From assembly GCF_000718015.1 (NCBI RefSeq), contig NZ_JODY01000017.1, positions 124,001 to 188,000 on the forward strand: 64,000 nucleotides of DNA, read 5' to 3'. The notes under the pieces were generated by a model. It had not been told where the DNA came from. It saw only the letters and a program-made list of their open reading frames with translations, and did no database searches. The position numbers and the translations under genes were made by a program. Every line of letters starts with the position of its first letter. Positions within the stretch are counted from its first letter, which is position 1. Below, piece after piece: positions 42,959-51,942 of the stretch. This DNA is from Streptomyces catenulae (GTDB taxonomy: Bacteria > Actinomycetota > Actinomycetes > Streptomycetales > Streptomycetaceae).

Positions 42959-43450
42959 GTGGTCGGGCAGCGGAGAGGCACCGCCCTGTGCGGTCGGCTG
43001 CTGCTCTTCGCCGCGCTGCTCTTCGGCATCGTCGCCATGCACAGCCTCGGCCACTGCGCCGAACACCCCGCCTCCCCCGCCGCCGGTGCCTCCGTGACCA
43101 CCGCCGCCGCCCACCACGGTTCGGGGCCGGAGCCGACGGCCCCCGCCCGGACGGCGCTCGCCCACGGGTCCATGGACATGACCGGAGGAACGGTCACCGC
43201 CGCCGCGGACGGGGCGGCGGACGGCGTGCCCCGGGCGCACGCCCCGCTGCCCGTCGGCGGGGCCGATCCGGCGGCCGTCTGTCTGGCGGTGCTCGGCGCG
43301 GTCGCCCTCGTCGCCCTCGGCGCCGCCTTCGCGCGCCGGGCGCCGGACGGATCGGCCACCGCGCTCGCCCGGCTCCCGTACGCGCTGCGGCCGATCCCGC
43401 CGCCCCCGCACGGCAGACTTCTCGCCCGTATCTCGGTGCTGCGCCTGTAG
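42959..43450 (+). CDS. Small His/Met-containing membrane protein upstream of the multicopper oxidase
   Basis: 163 residues, GTG 42,959. An N-terminal helix (TALCGRLLLFAALLFGIVA) with MHSLGHCAEH after it, a middle stretch with HHGSGPEP and AHGSMDMTGG, and a second helix (PAAVCLAVLGAVALVALGAA). This fits DUF6153-type proteins of Streptomyces. The exposed His, Met and Cys residues suggest copper handling. It precedes the oxidase gene by about 100 bases, probably in one operon. Confidence 0.75.
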   Translation: MVGQRRGTALCGRLLLFAALLFGIVAMHSLGHCAEHPASPAAGASVTTAAAHHGSGPEPTAPARTALAHGSMDMTGGTVTAAADGAADGVPRAHAPLPVGGADPAAVCLAVLGAVALVALGAAFARRAPDGSATALARLPYALRPIPPPPHGRLLARISVLRL

Positions 43451-43552
43451 GAGCGCGCCCCGCCGCCCCGGGCTGCCGTCCCGGCACGCCCCGGTTCCGG
43501 CGCATCCGCGCGTTCCCGCTTTTCCGCACACCGATACGAGGTGCTCTTCGTC

Positions 43553-45220
43553 ATGCGTACCCCCACCCGCCGTACCGCCCTCGGCGCCGGCATCGCCCTC
43601 GCCGGCGGTGGCCTGCTCGCCGCCTGTTCCGGCTCCGGATCCGGCCGCTCGGGCCACGCGGGCCCCACCGCCCGCGACTATCTCGCCCCGGACGGCAAGG
43701 AGGTCGCCGCCGCCGAGGCCGCGCGCAGGCCCGGCCCCGTCCGCAAGGTGCAGCTCACCGCCACCCCGTCCACCCTGGACCTGGGCGGTCGCACCGTCCG
43801 CAGCTGGTCGTACGGGGACGAACTGCCCGGCAAGGAGATCCGGGTGACGGCCGGGGAGACCCTGGAGGCGACCCTCGCCAACCATCTCCCGCAGGCCACC
43901 TCCGTCCACTGGCACGGGCTCGCCCTCCGCAACGACATGGACGGCACGCCGGGGCTCTCCCAGCCGCCGGTCAAGGCGGGCGCGTCGTTCACCTACCGCT
44001 TCGCCGCCGCACACCCCGGTACGTACTGGTTCCACCCCCACTCGGGCGTCCAGCAGGACCGCGGGCTGTACGCGCCGCTGATCGTCGAGGACCCGAAGGA
44101 GCCGCTGTCGTACGACAAGGAGTGGGTCGTCGTCCTCGACGACTGGGTCGACGGGGTGGACGGCAGCACGCCGGACGCGGTCCTGGCGGAGCTGCGCAAG
44201 GGCATGGAGGGCATGGACCACGGCGGCATGGACCACGGCGGCATGGACCACGGAAACATGGACCACGGCGGCATGGACATGAAGCACGAGGGGATGACCA
44301 TGAGCCTGGGCCGCTCCGGCGCGGGCCGGGTGAGCGCCGCATCGTTCGCCACCGGTGCCGCCGCCCGGAAGGGGCCCGGCGGCGGGTCCGGCCCGTCCCG
44401 GATGATGATGGGCGCGACCAGCGACCTGCTCGGCGGCGACGCCGGGGACGTCGCCTACCCGTACTACCTGGTCAACGGGAGGACGGCGGACGATCCGCAG
44501 ACCTTCCGCGCCGAGCCCGGCGACCGGATCCGGATCCGCTTCGTCAACGCCGGTGGCGACACCGCCTTCCGCGTCGCCCTGGGCGGCCACCGGATGACCG
44601 TCACCCACACCGACGGCTTCCCCGTCACCCACGCCGAGTCGGACGCGCTGCTGCTGGGCATGGGCGAGCGGTACGACGTGCTCGTCACCGTCAAGGACGG
44701 CGTCTTCCCGCTCACCGCGCTCGCCGAGGGCAAGAAGCAGAGCGCGCGGGCGCTGCTGCGGACCGGTCCGGGCGCGGCGCCGAAGCCGACCGCGCGCCCG
44801 AAGGAGCTGGACGGCAAGCTGCTGCGGGCGGACCAGCTGACGGCCGACGCGCCGGTCCGCCTCAAGCCCCGCACGCCGGACCGGACGATCGAGCTACGGC
44901 TCACCGGCTCCATGGAGAAGTACGACTGGGCGATCAACGGCAAGCCCTACGACCCGGCGCGGCGCCACCCCGTGCGCGCGGGCGAGCGCGTCCGGCTCTC
45001 CTTCGTCAACACCACCTCGATGTGGCATCCGATGCATCTGCACGGCCACACCTTCGCCCTCGGTGCCTCGGGCCCCCGCAAGGACACCGCGATCGTGCTC
45101 CCCGGCCGTACCGTCCACGCCGACTTCGACGCCGACAACCCCGGCCTGTGGATGCTCCACTGCCACAACGTCTACCACTCGGAGTCGGGGATGATGACCG
45201 TCCTCGGATACCTGAAGTAG
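43553..45220 (+). CDS. Multicopper oxidase lipoprotein with Met/His-rich insert
   Basis: 555 residues from ATG 43,553; GTG 43,541 in frame is possible but too near its ribosome site. A twin-arginine signal (RRTALGAGIALAGGGLLAAC) ends in a lipobox Cys. Copper motifs are complete: SVHWHGLALRN, YWFHPHSG, HPMHLHGHTF and LHCHNVYHSESGM (T1 site with Met). At about residue 222-243 MDHGG is repeated four times, a copper-binding loop like the Met-rich insert of CueO. Role: periplasmic-side oxidation of Cu(I), copper resistance. Confidence 0.92.
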   Translation: MRTPTRRTALGAGIALAGGGLLAACSGSGSGRSGHAGPTARDYLAPDGKEVAAAEAARRPGPVRKVQLTATPSTLDLGGRTVRSWSYGDELPGKEIRVTAGETLEATLANHLPQATSVHWHGLALRNDMDGTPGLSQPPVKAGASFTYRFAAAHPGTYWFHPHSGVQQDRGLYAPLIVEDPKEPLSYDKEWVVVLDDWVDGVDGSTPDAVLAELRKGMEGMDHGGMDHGGMDHGNMDHGGMDMKHEGMTMSLGRSGAGRVSAASFATGAAARKGPGGGSGPSRMMMGATSDLLGGDAGDVAYPYYLVNGRTADDPQTFRAEPGDRIRIRFVNAGGDTAFRVALGGHRMTVTHTDGFPVTHAESDALLLGMGERYDVLVTVKDGVFPLTALAEGKKQSARALLRTGPGAAPKPTARPKELDGKLLRADQLTADAPVRLKPRTPDRTIELRLTGSMEKYDWAINGKPYDPARRHPVRAGERVRLSFVNTTSMWHPMHLHGHTFALGASGPRKDTAIVLPGRTVHADFDADNPGLWMLHCHNVYHSESGMMTVLGYLK

Positions 45221-45380
45221 CCCCGATGTAGCCCTGAAGTATCCATGAAGTAGCCCTGGAATTCCTTGAGTTGGCCCCTAGGGGTGCGCGTGGGCGGGCC
45301 GGTGGTCCGCCGGTCCGCCCACGCGTGGCGGGGGCCGTCCTGCTCAGGGGAGGCGGGCGGCGCCCCGGGGAAGGGGTGGG

Positions 45381-46475
45381 TCACCAGGTGAGCAGGATGA
45401 TCCCCGCGCTGGCGCCGCTGGCCAGGCCGAAGAGCGCCACCTGGGCGCCGGGGTGGAGCCGTCCCTGCTCCTGGGCGCGGACCAGTTGCAGGGGGAGGGT
45501 GGCCGCGGCGATGTTCCCGGTGCGGGCGAAGGTCGGGACGATCAGGTGCTCGGGGACGTCCATCCACTCGCAGAAGGTGCTGACGAAGGGCACCGACGGC
45601 TGGTGGACACAGACCAGATCGCACTCCTTGAGGGCCCGGCCCTGCTCCTCCAGCCACCGCCCGGCCGGACCGCGCAGGCTCTGGAACGAGCCGAGCAGCC
45701 GCTCGGAGTCGATGTGCAGGCCGAGCGGCTCGCCCCGGACCTGGTACGGGTTGAAGAGGGTGGCGGCGGGCCAGCCCCGGGAGTTGGAGAAGAAGGCGCC
45801 GCCCAGCACACCGGGCTCCTCGGCCGCCTCCATCAGCACCGCGGCGCCGATGTCGCCGCCGGACAGCGCGCCGATGCCGGTACGGACCTCGGCCGGACCC
45901 GACAGCTTCCAGCGGCTGAAGCGGGAGCCGACCTCACCGCAGGCGATGAGGACCCGGCGGTAGGTCCCGGCGCGGAGGAAGGCGTCGGCCGTCTCGATCG
46001 CGTTCAGGACGCTGTTGCAGGCGTTGGTGAGGTCGAAGGCGGGGCAGGTCAGGCCGGTCTTGGCGGCCACGACATGGGCGTTGGCCGGTTCCTGGACGTC
46101 GGCGGAGACCGCGGCGAACAGCAGCAGATCGACCTCCTCCGGCGCGATGCCCGCCTGTGCCAGCGCCTTGTCCACGGCGTGCGCCGCGAGGTCGGAGGCC
46201 CGCTCGTCGTCGGCGGCGACGAGGCGCTCCTCCAGCCCGTACAGGCGGCGCAGCAGCCCGGACGGGACGCGGATGCCCGGGCTGGCCGCGCGCAGCCGGT
46301 CCTCGATCTCCTCGGCGCTCTCCCGCCTCTCCGGCAGATGGACGGCCACCTCCCGGATGCGGCTGTGGCGGGCGGTGGCCCGGCCGCTCCGTGGCGGGAG
46401 GGGGTCCGCCCCGGGCCGGAGGGGGCCGCCCGCTCCGGCTATCGGGCCCGTCGTACGGTTCGCTGCCGCCATCAC
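45381..46475 (-). CDS. 3-oxoacyl-ACP synthase III family protein
   Basis: 364 residues. The ketoacyl synthase III active-site triad is present: C153 in NACNSVLNAIETAD, His in CVHQPSVPFVSTF, and Asn in RTGNIAAATLPLQLV. The first 38 residues (Pro/Gly-rich) are extra. It differs from housekeeping FabH in the linking loops and has no neighbouring fatty-acid genes, so a secondary-metabolite or signalling role is likely. Next to it, on the same strand, lies an SDR gene that could act on its product; this is inferred. Confidence 0.85.
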   Translation of the reverse strand: MMAAANRTTGPIAGAGGPLRPGADPLPPRSGRATARHSRIREVAVHLPERRESAEEIEDRLRAASPGIRVPSGLLRRLYGLEERLVAADDERASDLAAHAVDKALAQAGIAPEEVDLLLFAAVSADVQEPANAHVVAAKTGLTCPAFDLTNACNSVLNAIETADAFLRAGTYRRVLIACGEVGSRFSRWKLSGPAEVRTGIGALSGGDIGAAVLMEAAEEPGVLGGAFFSNSRGWPAATLFNPYQVRGEPLGLHIDSERLLGSFQSLRGPAGRWLEEQGRALKECDLVCVHQPSVPFVSTFCEWMDVPEHLIVPTFARTGNIAAATLPLQLVRAQEQGRLHPGAQVALFGLASGASAGIILLTW

Positions 46476-46631
46476 ACCATCACTCCTTCGCCAACCGCGG
46501 CCCGTCCGTCACGCGCCGTCGTGGCAGGAGAACGAGCCGGACCGGTACGGGTACCGGCCTGCCGACCCCTGCCTCCCCCCTACTCGGCCCTTAAGGGGTC
46601 CGCCCCGGGCCCACGGTGCGGGGTCCGTCCG

Positions 46632-47525
46632 TCACAGCCGCGGCAGCCGGAAGGCGCGGGCCAGGGCGCGGGTGGCGGGGTGCGGCGCGGTGAGGCCGAG
46701 GAGGGCCCGTTTGACGGGGTCGCCCCAGCGGTAGGGCAGGCAGGTGTCGAGCACCGCGCCGACGCGGGCGTCGCGGCCCACCACGTAACGGGCCGCCGGA
46801 CGCGGGGCGGTGAGGGCGCGGTGCACCGCGGCGGCGGGCAGTTCGGCGCCGGTGTACCGGGCCCGGTCCCGCAGCGCCGCGGCGGTCGCCCGGTAGGAGC
46901 GGGTGAAACCGGGCGAGACGGTGCTGGGGCGTTCCAGGGATTCGGCCGCCTCCGTCAGCAACCCGGTGAGGTGCACCCCGTGTTCGAGCAGCACCACCCG
47001 GACGCCGGTCCCGGCGGTCTCCATCCGCAGGGCGTGGGTCATCGCCGTGGCCGCCGCCCGGCTCGCGCCGTACCAGCCGAGCCACGGCAGCACGGCCCGC
47101 CCGGACACCGAGGAGACCATGACGATCCGGCCGTCGCCGCGGCGCCGCATCGCGGGCAGGACCAGCCGGGCCAGGCGTCCGGCGGCGAGGCAGTTCACCT
47201 CCAGCAGGCGGCGGATCTCCGCCTCGTCGGTCTCCTCCACCGCCCGCGCCGCGACCGCCGCGGCGGCGTTGACCAGGCCCCACGGGCCGCCGCCGGTACG
47301 TTCGCCGATCTCCGTGACCGCCGCCGCACACGCCCCGGCGTCGGTCACGTCGAGCGGGAAGGCGCGCAGCCGTGGCGCACCGTCGGCGGCTGCCTCGGCG
47401 GTGAGCCGCGCGGCCTCCTCCGGCGTACCGACGGCGGCGAACACCTCGTGGCCGAAGCGGGCCAGCCGGAGCGACGCCGCCCGGCCGATGCCGTTCCCGG
47501 CTCCGGTCACCAACACGCTCTTCAA
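46632..47525 (-). CDS. Short-chain dehydrogenase/reductase with YxxxR active site
   Basis: 297 residues. The Rossmann motif is VLVTGAGNGIGRAASLRLA, with LDVTDAGACAAAV and GLVNAAAAV in the NNAG place. The catalytic segment reads VMVSSVSGR and WYGASRAAATAM: Ser and Tyr are there, but the conserved Lys of YxxxK is Arg. That may lower or change activity. The C-terminal 100 residues fit SDRs of the SDR-family oxidoreductases with an extended substrate loop. It lies downstream-facing behind the KAS III-like gene, 157 bases away. Confidence 0.85.
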   Translation of the reverse strand: MKSVLVTGAGNGIGRAASLRLARFGHEVFAAVGTPEEAARLTAEAAADGAPRLRAFPLDVTDAGACAAAVTEIGERTGGGPWGLVNAAAAVAARAVEETDEAEIRRLLEVNCLAAGRLARLVLPAMRRRGDGRIVMVSSVSGRAVLPWLGWYGASRAAATAMTHALRMETAGTGVRVVLLEHGVHLTGLLTEAAESLERPSTVSPGFTRSYRATAAALRDRARYTGAELPAAAVHRALTAPRPAARYVVGRDARVGAVLDTCLPYRWGDPVKRALLGLTAPHPATRALARAFRLPRL

Positions 47526-47913
47526 CGGGGGCTCCTCACGCCGTGCGGCCCCCGGTACGCCGCTCGCACCGGGGCCCCGCGAAGGTGTTCAACGGCCGGG
47601 GCACCCGCCACGGGACCCCTGACGGCCCCCTGCCCGTCCCCTATTTCTCCCCGGTGTTTCTCCTCCGGGGAACGATCCGGGCCGTTCGCGGCGGTGGGGA
47701 AGGCCCGTTCGACGCCGCGCCCGGGAACCCGTCCACGGGGCGGCGGGGACCGTTCCGGATGCGGTCCGCGCGGCGGCGATCCGGCGGCGGACGGTACGCA
47801 GGGGGCCACGGGGGCGCACGCGGTGGCCGAATCCGCCCTGTGGACAAGGCCGTTGGCGATCTCTCCGGGGACGGGCGGGGCCCCCGTCGCGGCGTCCGCG
47901 TTACTGTGCCCGC
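47526..47913. other. Divergent intergenic region between SDR and epimerase genes
   Basis: 388 bases. It carries no ORF with coding character; it must hold promoters for both directions. No operator that I can name. Confidence 0.4.
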
Positions 47914-48870
47914 GTGAGCATTCATGTCGTCATTGGGTACGGGCCCGCCGGGGCGGCCACTGCGCAGCTGCTCGTCGAGAAGGGCCACACGGTCAAGGTC
48001 GTCACCAGGACGGGACGCGGTGCGCAGGGCGGTCCGGACGGGATCGAACACGTCGCGTGCGATGCGGCCGACACCGCGCGGCTCAAGGAGGCCGTGCGGG
48101 GCGCCGAGGTGATCCACCAGTGCGCCGCGCCGCCCTACCAGCGCTGGGGGCGGGAGTGGCCGGGGCTCGTCGCGTCGGTCTGCGCGGCGGCCGAGGAGAG
48201 CGGCGCGCTCCTCGTCATGCTGGGGAATCTCTACGGCTACGGGCCGGTCGAGGGGCCGCTGACAGAGGAGCTGCCGCTGGCGGCCACGGGCGTCAAGGGC
48301 CGGGTGCGGGCCGCCGGTTGGGAGCAGGCGAAGAAGCTGCACGACGCCGGGCGGATCCGGGCGGTCGAGGTGCGGGCGTCGGACTTCTTCGGGCCGGGCG
48401 TGACCGACGGCGGGCATCTGGCCGGGCGGGTGCTGCCACGGCTGCTGGCCGCCAAGGCGGTCTCGGCGCTGGGCAATCCGGACGCGGAGCACAGTTGGAG
48501 CTATGTGCCCGATGTGGCGCGGGCGATGGTCGAGGTGGCGGGCGAGGAGCGGTCGTTGGGCCGCGCCTGGCACGTGCCGACGTCGACCGCGCGCTCGGCC
48601 CGGGAGATGGTGGAGCGGCTGACCGGGCACGCCGGGACGGAGCCGGTCGAGGTGAAGAAGGTGCCGCCGTTCGTGCTGGCCCTCGGCGGGCTGTTCTCCC
48701 CGATGCTCCGCGAACTGAAGGAGGTCCGGTACCAGTTCGACCACGGCTTCGTCATGGACGCGAGCGCGTACGAGGCGGCGTTCACGGTCCGGCCCACGCC
48801 GATCGACGAGCAGATCGGGGCGACGGTCGACTGGTGGCGGGAGCGTCTGGAGCGCACCGCCGGGAAGTGA
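47914..48870 (+). CDS. NAD(P)-dependent epimerase/reductase-like protein
   Basis: 318 residues, GTG 47,914. The dinucleotide-binding loop is VVIGYGPAGAATAQLLVEKG. Other landmarks are HQCAAPPYQRWGREWPGLVA, VMLGNLYGYGPVEGPLTEE, VEVRASDFFGPGVTDG and SYVPDVARAMVEVAGEE, typical of the extended SDR family with a Y-x-Y-G in place of YxxxK. The activity is unknown. A pair of strong hairpins follows. Confidence 0.85.
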   Translation: MSIHVVIGYGPAGAATAQLLVEKGHTVKVVTRTGRGAQGGPDGIEHVACDAADTARLKEAVRGAEVIHQCAAPPYQRWGREWPGLVASVCAAAEESGALLVMLGNLYGYGPVEGPLTEELPLAATGVKGRVRAAGWEQAKKLHDAGRIRAVEVRASDFFGPGVTDGGHLAGRVLPRLLAAKAVSALGNPDAEHSWSYVPDVARAMVEVAGEERSLGRAWHVPTSTARSAREMVERLTGHAGTEPVEVKKVPPFVLALGGLFSPMLRELKEVRYQFDHGFVMDASAYEAAFTVRPTPIDEQIGATVDWWRERLERTAGK

Positions 48871-48874
48871 CCAC

Positions 48875-48955
48875 GGGGGCGCCCGCCGGGACGGTGGGCG
48901 CCCCCGGCGGCGCCCCGGGTCCACGCCATGAACGGTGTGGGCCCGGGGCGCCGCC
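48875..48955. terminator. Two consecutive hairpins between convergent genes
   Basis: First stem: GGGGGCGCCC (48,875-48,884) with GGGCGCCCCC (48,896-48,905). Second stem: a 14-bp perfect inverted repeat at 48,906-48,919 and 48,942-48,955. They serve the converging epimerase and DinB genes. Confidence 0.7.
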
Positions 48956-48980
48956 GTGCGCGCGGTCGGTGGCCGGGGGC

Positions 48981-49526
48981 TCAGCCCATGGACTTCGCGC
49001 CGTCGAGCGTCTCGCGGATGATGTCGGCGTGCCCCGAGTGCTGGCCGATCTCGGCGATGAGGTGGAGCACCACCCGCCGGGCCGACCAGCGGGCGTCGGC
49101 CTCGAACCACGGCGCCTTCGGGAGCGGCTGGTCGGCGCCGAGGTCCGGCAGCGAGGCGATCAGCGCGTCGGTGCGGTCGGCCACCTCGGCGTAGGTGTCG
49201 AGGACACCGGCCAGCGTCTCGCCGGGCAGCAGGCGGAAGTCGTCGGCCCGCTTCGCCCAGTCGGCCTCGGTCATCCTGGTGAAGTCGGGCATCGAGGACG
49301 CGCCCTCGACGAGGAAGCCCGCCCAGCCGCGCTCCACCGTGGTGACGTGCTTGATCAGGCCGCCCAGACAGAGCGCGCTCGCGGTCGGGGTCCGGGCGGC
49401 CTGTTCGTCGGTGAGGTCGCGGGTGGTGAAGCGCAGGAAGTGGCGCTGTTTGGCCAGGGCGGCCAGGAGATCGGCGTGCTCCCCGGTGGGGGTCTGCCGG
49501 GTGGTGGCGTGCTGTGCGTCGGTCAT
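48981..49526 (-). CDS. DinB-family (DUF664) protein
   Basis: 181 residues, ATG at 49,524-49,526. The DinB four-helix bundle and its metal His positions can be seen: LLAALAKQRHFLRFTTRDLT, SALCLGGLIKHVTTVERGWA, and VLHLIAEIGQHSGHADIIRE. Such proteins are probable metal-dependent thiol S-transferases of the mycothiol type. It is divergent from a WYL regulator, with an operator-like palindrome between them. Confidence 0.9.
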   Translation of the reverse strand: MTDAQHATTRQTPTGEHADLLAALAKQRHFLRFTTRDLTDEQAARTPTASALCLGGLIKHVTTVERGWAGFLVEGASSMPDFTRMTEADWAKRADDFRLLPGETLAGVLDTYAEVADRTDALIASLPDLGADQPLPKAPWFEADARWSARRVVLHLIAEIGQHSGHADIIRETLDGAKSMG

Positions 49527-49636
49527 CGTCGCGCCCTCCGTGGTGGTCGTGGGGTCGGACCGTCCGGGCGGCGCGGCGCGGCGCGGCCGGTCCGTCCGGG
49601 GTCCGTTCCCTCGGTCGTCGACCACGCTAGGAGCGG

Positions 49637-49659
49637 TTGCGGCCACTTTCCGGCCGCAA
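49637..49659. promoter_or_regulatory. Palindromic operator between DinB and WYL regulator genes
   Basis: TTGCGGCC (49,637-49,644), a 7-bp spacer ACTTTCC, then GGCCGCAA (49,652-49,659). This perfect inverted repeat lies 20 bases before the ATG of the WYL gene and 110 before that of dinB, well placed to control both. Confidence 0.6.
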
Positions 49660-49678
49660 TGCGGGCAAGAATCGCGGC

Positions 49679-50644
49679 ATGGCGAACACCAGCTCCCGGA
49701 CCCTGCGGCTGCTCTCCCTCCTCCAGACCCACCGGTACTGGCCCGGCGCCGAGCTGGCCGAGCGGCTGGAGGTCTCCGCCCGGACGCTGCGGCGGGACGT
49801 GGACCGGCTGCGGGAGCTGGGCTATCCGGTCGAGGCGCGGCGCGGCGTCGACGGCGGCTACCAGCTCGCGCCCGGGGCGGCGCTGCCGCCGCTGCTGATC
49901 GACGACGAGGAGGCGGTGGCGCTCGCCGTCGGACTGCAGGCCGCGGCGCAGGGGGCGGTCGAGGGCCTCGCCGAGTCGTCGGTGCGGGTGCTGGCCAAGG
50001 TGGTGCAGGTGATGCCGGGGCGGCTGCGGCGGCGGGTGGAGGCGTTGCGGGCGATGACGGTCCCGGCGCAGTGGGGGCCGCCCGCGGAGGGCGTCGATCC
50101 GGAGGCGCTGACCACGGTGGCGCTCGCCTGCCGGGACGGCGAGGCGCTGGGCTTCTCCTACACCGCCGCCGACGGCCGCCACAGCGAACGCCATGTCGAG
50201 CCGCACCGGTTGGTCTGTCCCGGGCGGCGCTGGTACCTCGTCGCGTACGACCTCGTACGGCACGACTGGCGCAGCTTCCGGGTCGACCGGATGGCCGGGC
50301 CGCGCACCACCGGGGAGCGGTTCCGGCCGCGGGAGCTGCCCGCCGAGGACGCCGCCGCGTTCGTCCGCGCCGGGATGAGCGGCCGCCCGGGCCCGCACCG
50401 CGTCGAGGCGGTGGTCGAGGCCCCGGCGGCGGCGGTACGGGCGCGGGTCGGGCGGTGGGGCACGGTCGAGGAGTTGGACGGCGGGCGCTGCCGGGTGGTG
50501 CTGACGGCGGACGTGCTGGACTGGCCGGCGATGATGCTGGGGACCCTCGGGGCGGACTTCCGGGTGGTGGGGCCGCCCGAACTGCGGGAGATGGTACGGG
50601 AGTTGGGGGAGCGGCTGGGGAGGGCCGGGGCGGCGGAGGGCTGA
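49679..50644 (+). CDS. WYL-domain transcriptional regulator
   Basis: 321 residues, ATG 49,679. Residues 5-65 are a winged helix (RTLRLLSLLQTHRYWPGAEL, AERLEVSARTLRRDVDRLRE). The WYL domain spans about 140-215 (EALGFSYTAADGRHSERHVE, PHRLVCPGRRWYLVAYD, LVRHDWRSFRVDRM), and a WCX-type domain ends the protein. It is expected to sense a nucleic-acid or small ligand and to regulate the divergent dinB gene and itself. Confidence 0.92.
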   Translation: MANTSSRTLRLLSLLQTHRYWPGAELAERLEVSARTLRRDVDRLRELGYPVEARRGVDGGYQLAPGAALPPLLIDDEEAVALAVGLQAAAQGAVEGLAESSVRVLAKVVQVMPGRLRRRVEALRAMTVPAQWGPPAEGVDPEALTTVALACRDGEALGFSYTAADGRHSERHVEPHRLVCPGRRWYLVAYDLVRHDWRSFRVDRMAGPRTTGERFRPRELPAEDAAAFVRAGMSGRPGPHRVEAVVEAPAAAVRARVGRWGTVEELDGGRCRVVLTADVLDWPAMMLGTLGADFRVVGPPELREMVRELGERLGRAGAAEG

Positions 50645-50667
50645 GCCGCCGCCCCGGCCCGTCCGTC

Positions 50668-51942
50668 TCAGCGCAGCAGGAAGGCGGCGTCCCAGGGGGT
50701 GCGGGGCGGGGCGTCGGTGGCGTAGGCGTGGAGGGCGAGGGCGATCCCGGCGGCGCCGGTGAGGAGACCGGGTCCGGCGGGGGCACCCGTGTCCGCGGGT
50801 GCGGCCGTGTCGGGGAACCCGTAGGGGAGTTCCGGGTCGTACGCCGTGACGAGGCGGGTGGCGAGGGCGTCGCGGTGGGCGGTGAGCCGGGGGTGCGGGG
50901 TCTCCTCGGTGAGGGTGTGGCACAGGTGGAGCAGACCGGCGTGGCCGTGGCAGAAGGCGTGGTCGGTGATGCCGCGCGGCCGGTCGAGGTCGTCGGCGAG
51001 GGCGTCGGCGGCGAGGGCGCACAGTCCGGTGTCGCCGAGGGCGCGTCCGGCCCGGTGGAGGGCGGCGGCGGTGCCCGGGGTGCCGTAGCACCAGGCGGTG
51101 CGGCCGGGGGCGGGCGGCTCGGTGCCGTACCGCTCCAGCGGGATCAGCGCGGGCCAGCCGCCCGCCTCGGTGCGGTGGGCGAGGAGTTCGCGGGTGAGCG
51201 CGGTGACGGCCGACCGCAGGCCGGGGACGGGGACGCCGTCGCGCAGCGCGGCGGACAGGACGGCGAGGGGGCCGCCGATGCCGTGGGCGAGGCCGAAGTT
51301 GACGTGGCCGTGGGGGTATCCGGGGTCGGCGGCGCCGGGGGTGCGCGGTCCGTCGGGCGACCACCAGCCCGGTACGGGCGCGCCGTCGCGGGTCAGCGGG
51401 CGGGTGAGCCGGACGAGGTGGCCGAGGGCCGCGGCGAGCGCGTCCTCGTGGGTCTCCCGGCGGAGCAGCAGCAGCCGGGCCAGCCCGGCGACGCCGCTGA
51501 TCAGGTCGTACCGCGCGAACGGCACACCGGGGCGGCCCGCGTCCAGGCGGGCGCGTTCCGGCTCCAGGGCGCGGTCGACGATGCGGTCGAGTGCGGTGTC
51601 GAGGCGGGTGAGCAGGGCGGCGTAGTCGTCCGGGGTGCGCCGGGCGGCGTGCGCCGCGAGGGCGAGGGCCGGGATGCCGTGGTACAGCGCCTGGACGGTG
51701 CGGCCGGAGACGCGGGCGGCGGCCGCCCCGAGGTGGGCGTGGGCGGCCCGGCGGAACTCCGGCCGCCCGTGGGACAGCTCCGCGTGGAGCAGGGCGAGCG
51801 CCGGGTACCCCTGGTCCAGGCCGAGCGGGGCCAACTCCGGGAGGTCCTCGGCCAGGCGCTCCGGGACGGCGAGCCGCCCGGCCACCTCGTACGCCACCTC
51901 GGCGGCGCGGGGGCGCGGGTCCGGGGGCGGCGGTGGGGTCAT
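50668..51942 (-). CDS. lanC: Lanthionine synthetase LanC (class I lanthipeptide cyclase)
   Basis: 424 residues. The zinc ligands are C285 in AWCYGTPG and C331-H332 in FCHGHAG. Repeats of the alpha,alpha-barrel are visible (LISGVAGLARLLLLRRETHE, NFGLAHGIGGPLAVLSAALR, AFCHGHAGLLHLCHTLTEET, LLTGAAGIALALHAYATD). It adds Cys thiols to dehydro-residues to make (methyl)lanthionine. Its ATG overlaps the lanB stop by ATGA. No transporter or protease gene follows. Confidence 0.93.
   Translation of the reverse strand: MTPPPPPDPRPRAAEVAYEVAGRLAVPERLAEDLPELAPLGLDQGYPALALLHAELSHGRPEFRRAAHAHLGAAAARVSGRTVQALYHGIPALALAAHAARRTPDDYAALLTRLDTALDRIVDRALEPERARLDAGRPGVPFARYDLISGVAGLARLLLLRRETHEDALAAALGHLVRLTRPLTRDGAPVPGWWSPDGPRTPGAADPGYPHGHVNFGLAHGIGGPLAVLSAALRDGVPVPGLRSAVTALTRELLAHRTEAGGWPALIPLERYGTEPPAPGRTAWCYGTPGTAAALHRAGRALGDTGLCALAADALADDLDRPRGITDHAFCHGHAGLLHLCHTLTEETPHPRLTAHRDALATRLVTAYDPELPYGFPDTAAPADTGAPAGPGLLTGAAGIALALHAYATDAPPRTPWDAAFLLR

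Noticed and set aside
45453..49898. Plus-strand open frame of 1,481 codons
   Set aside because: It runs through the antisense of the KAS III and SDR genes and out of frame through the epimerase. Translation is Gly/Arg/Ala-rich without domains, a normal effect of high GC.
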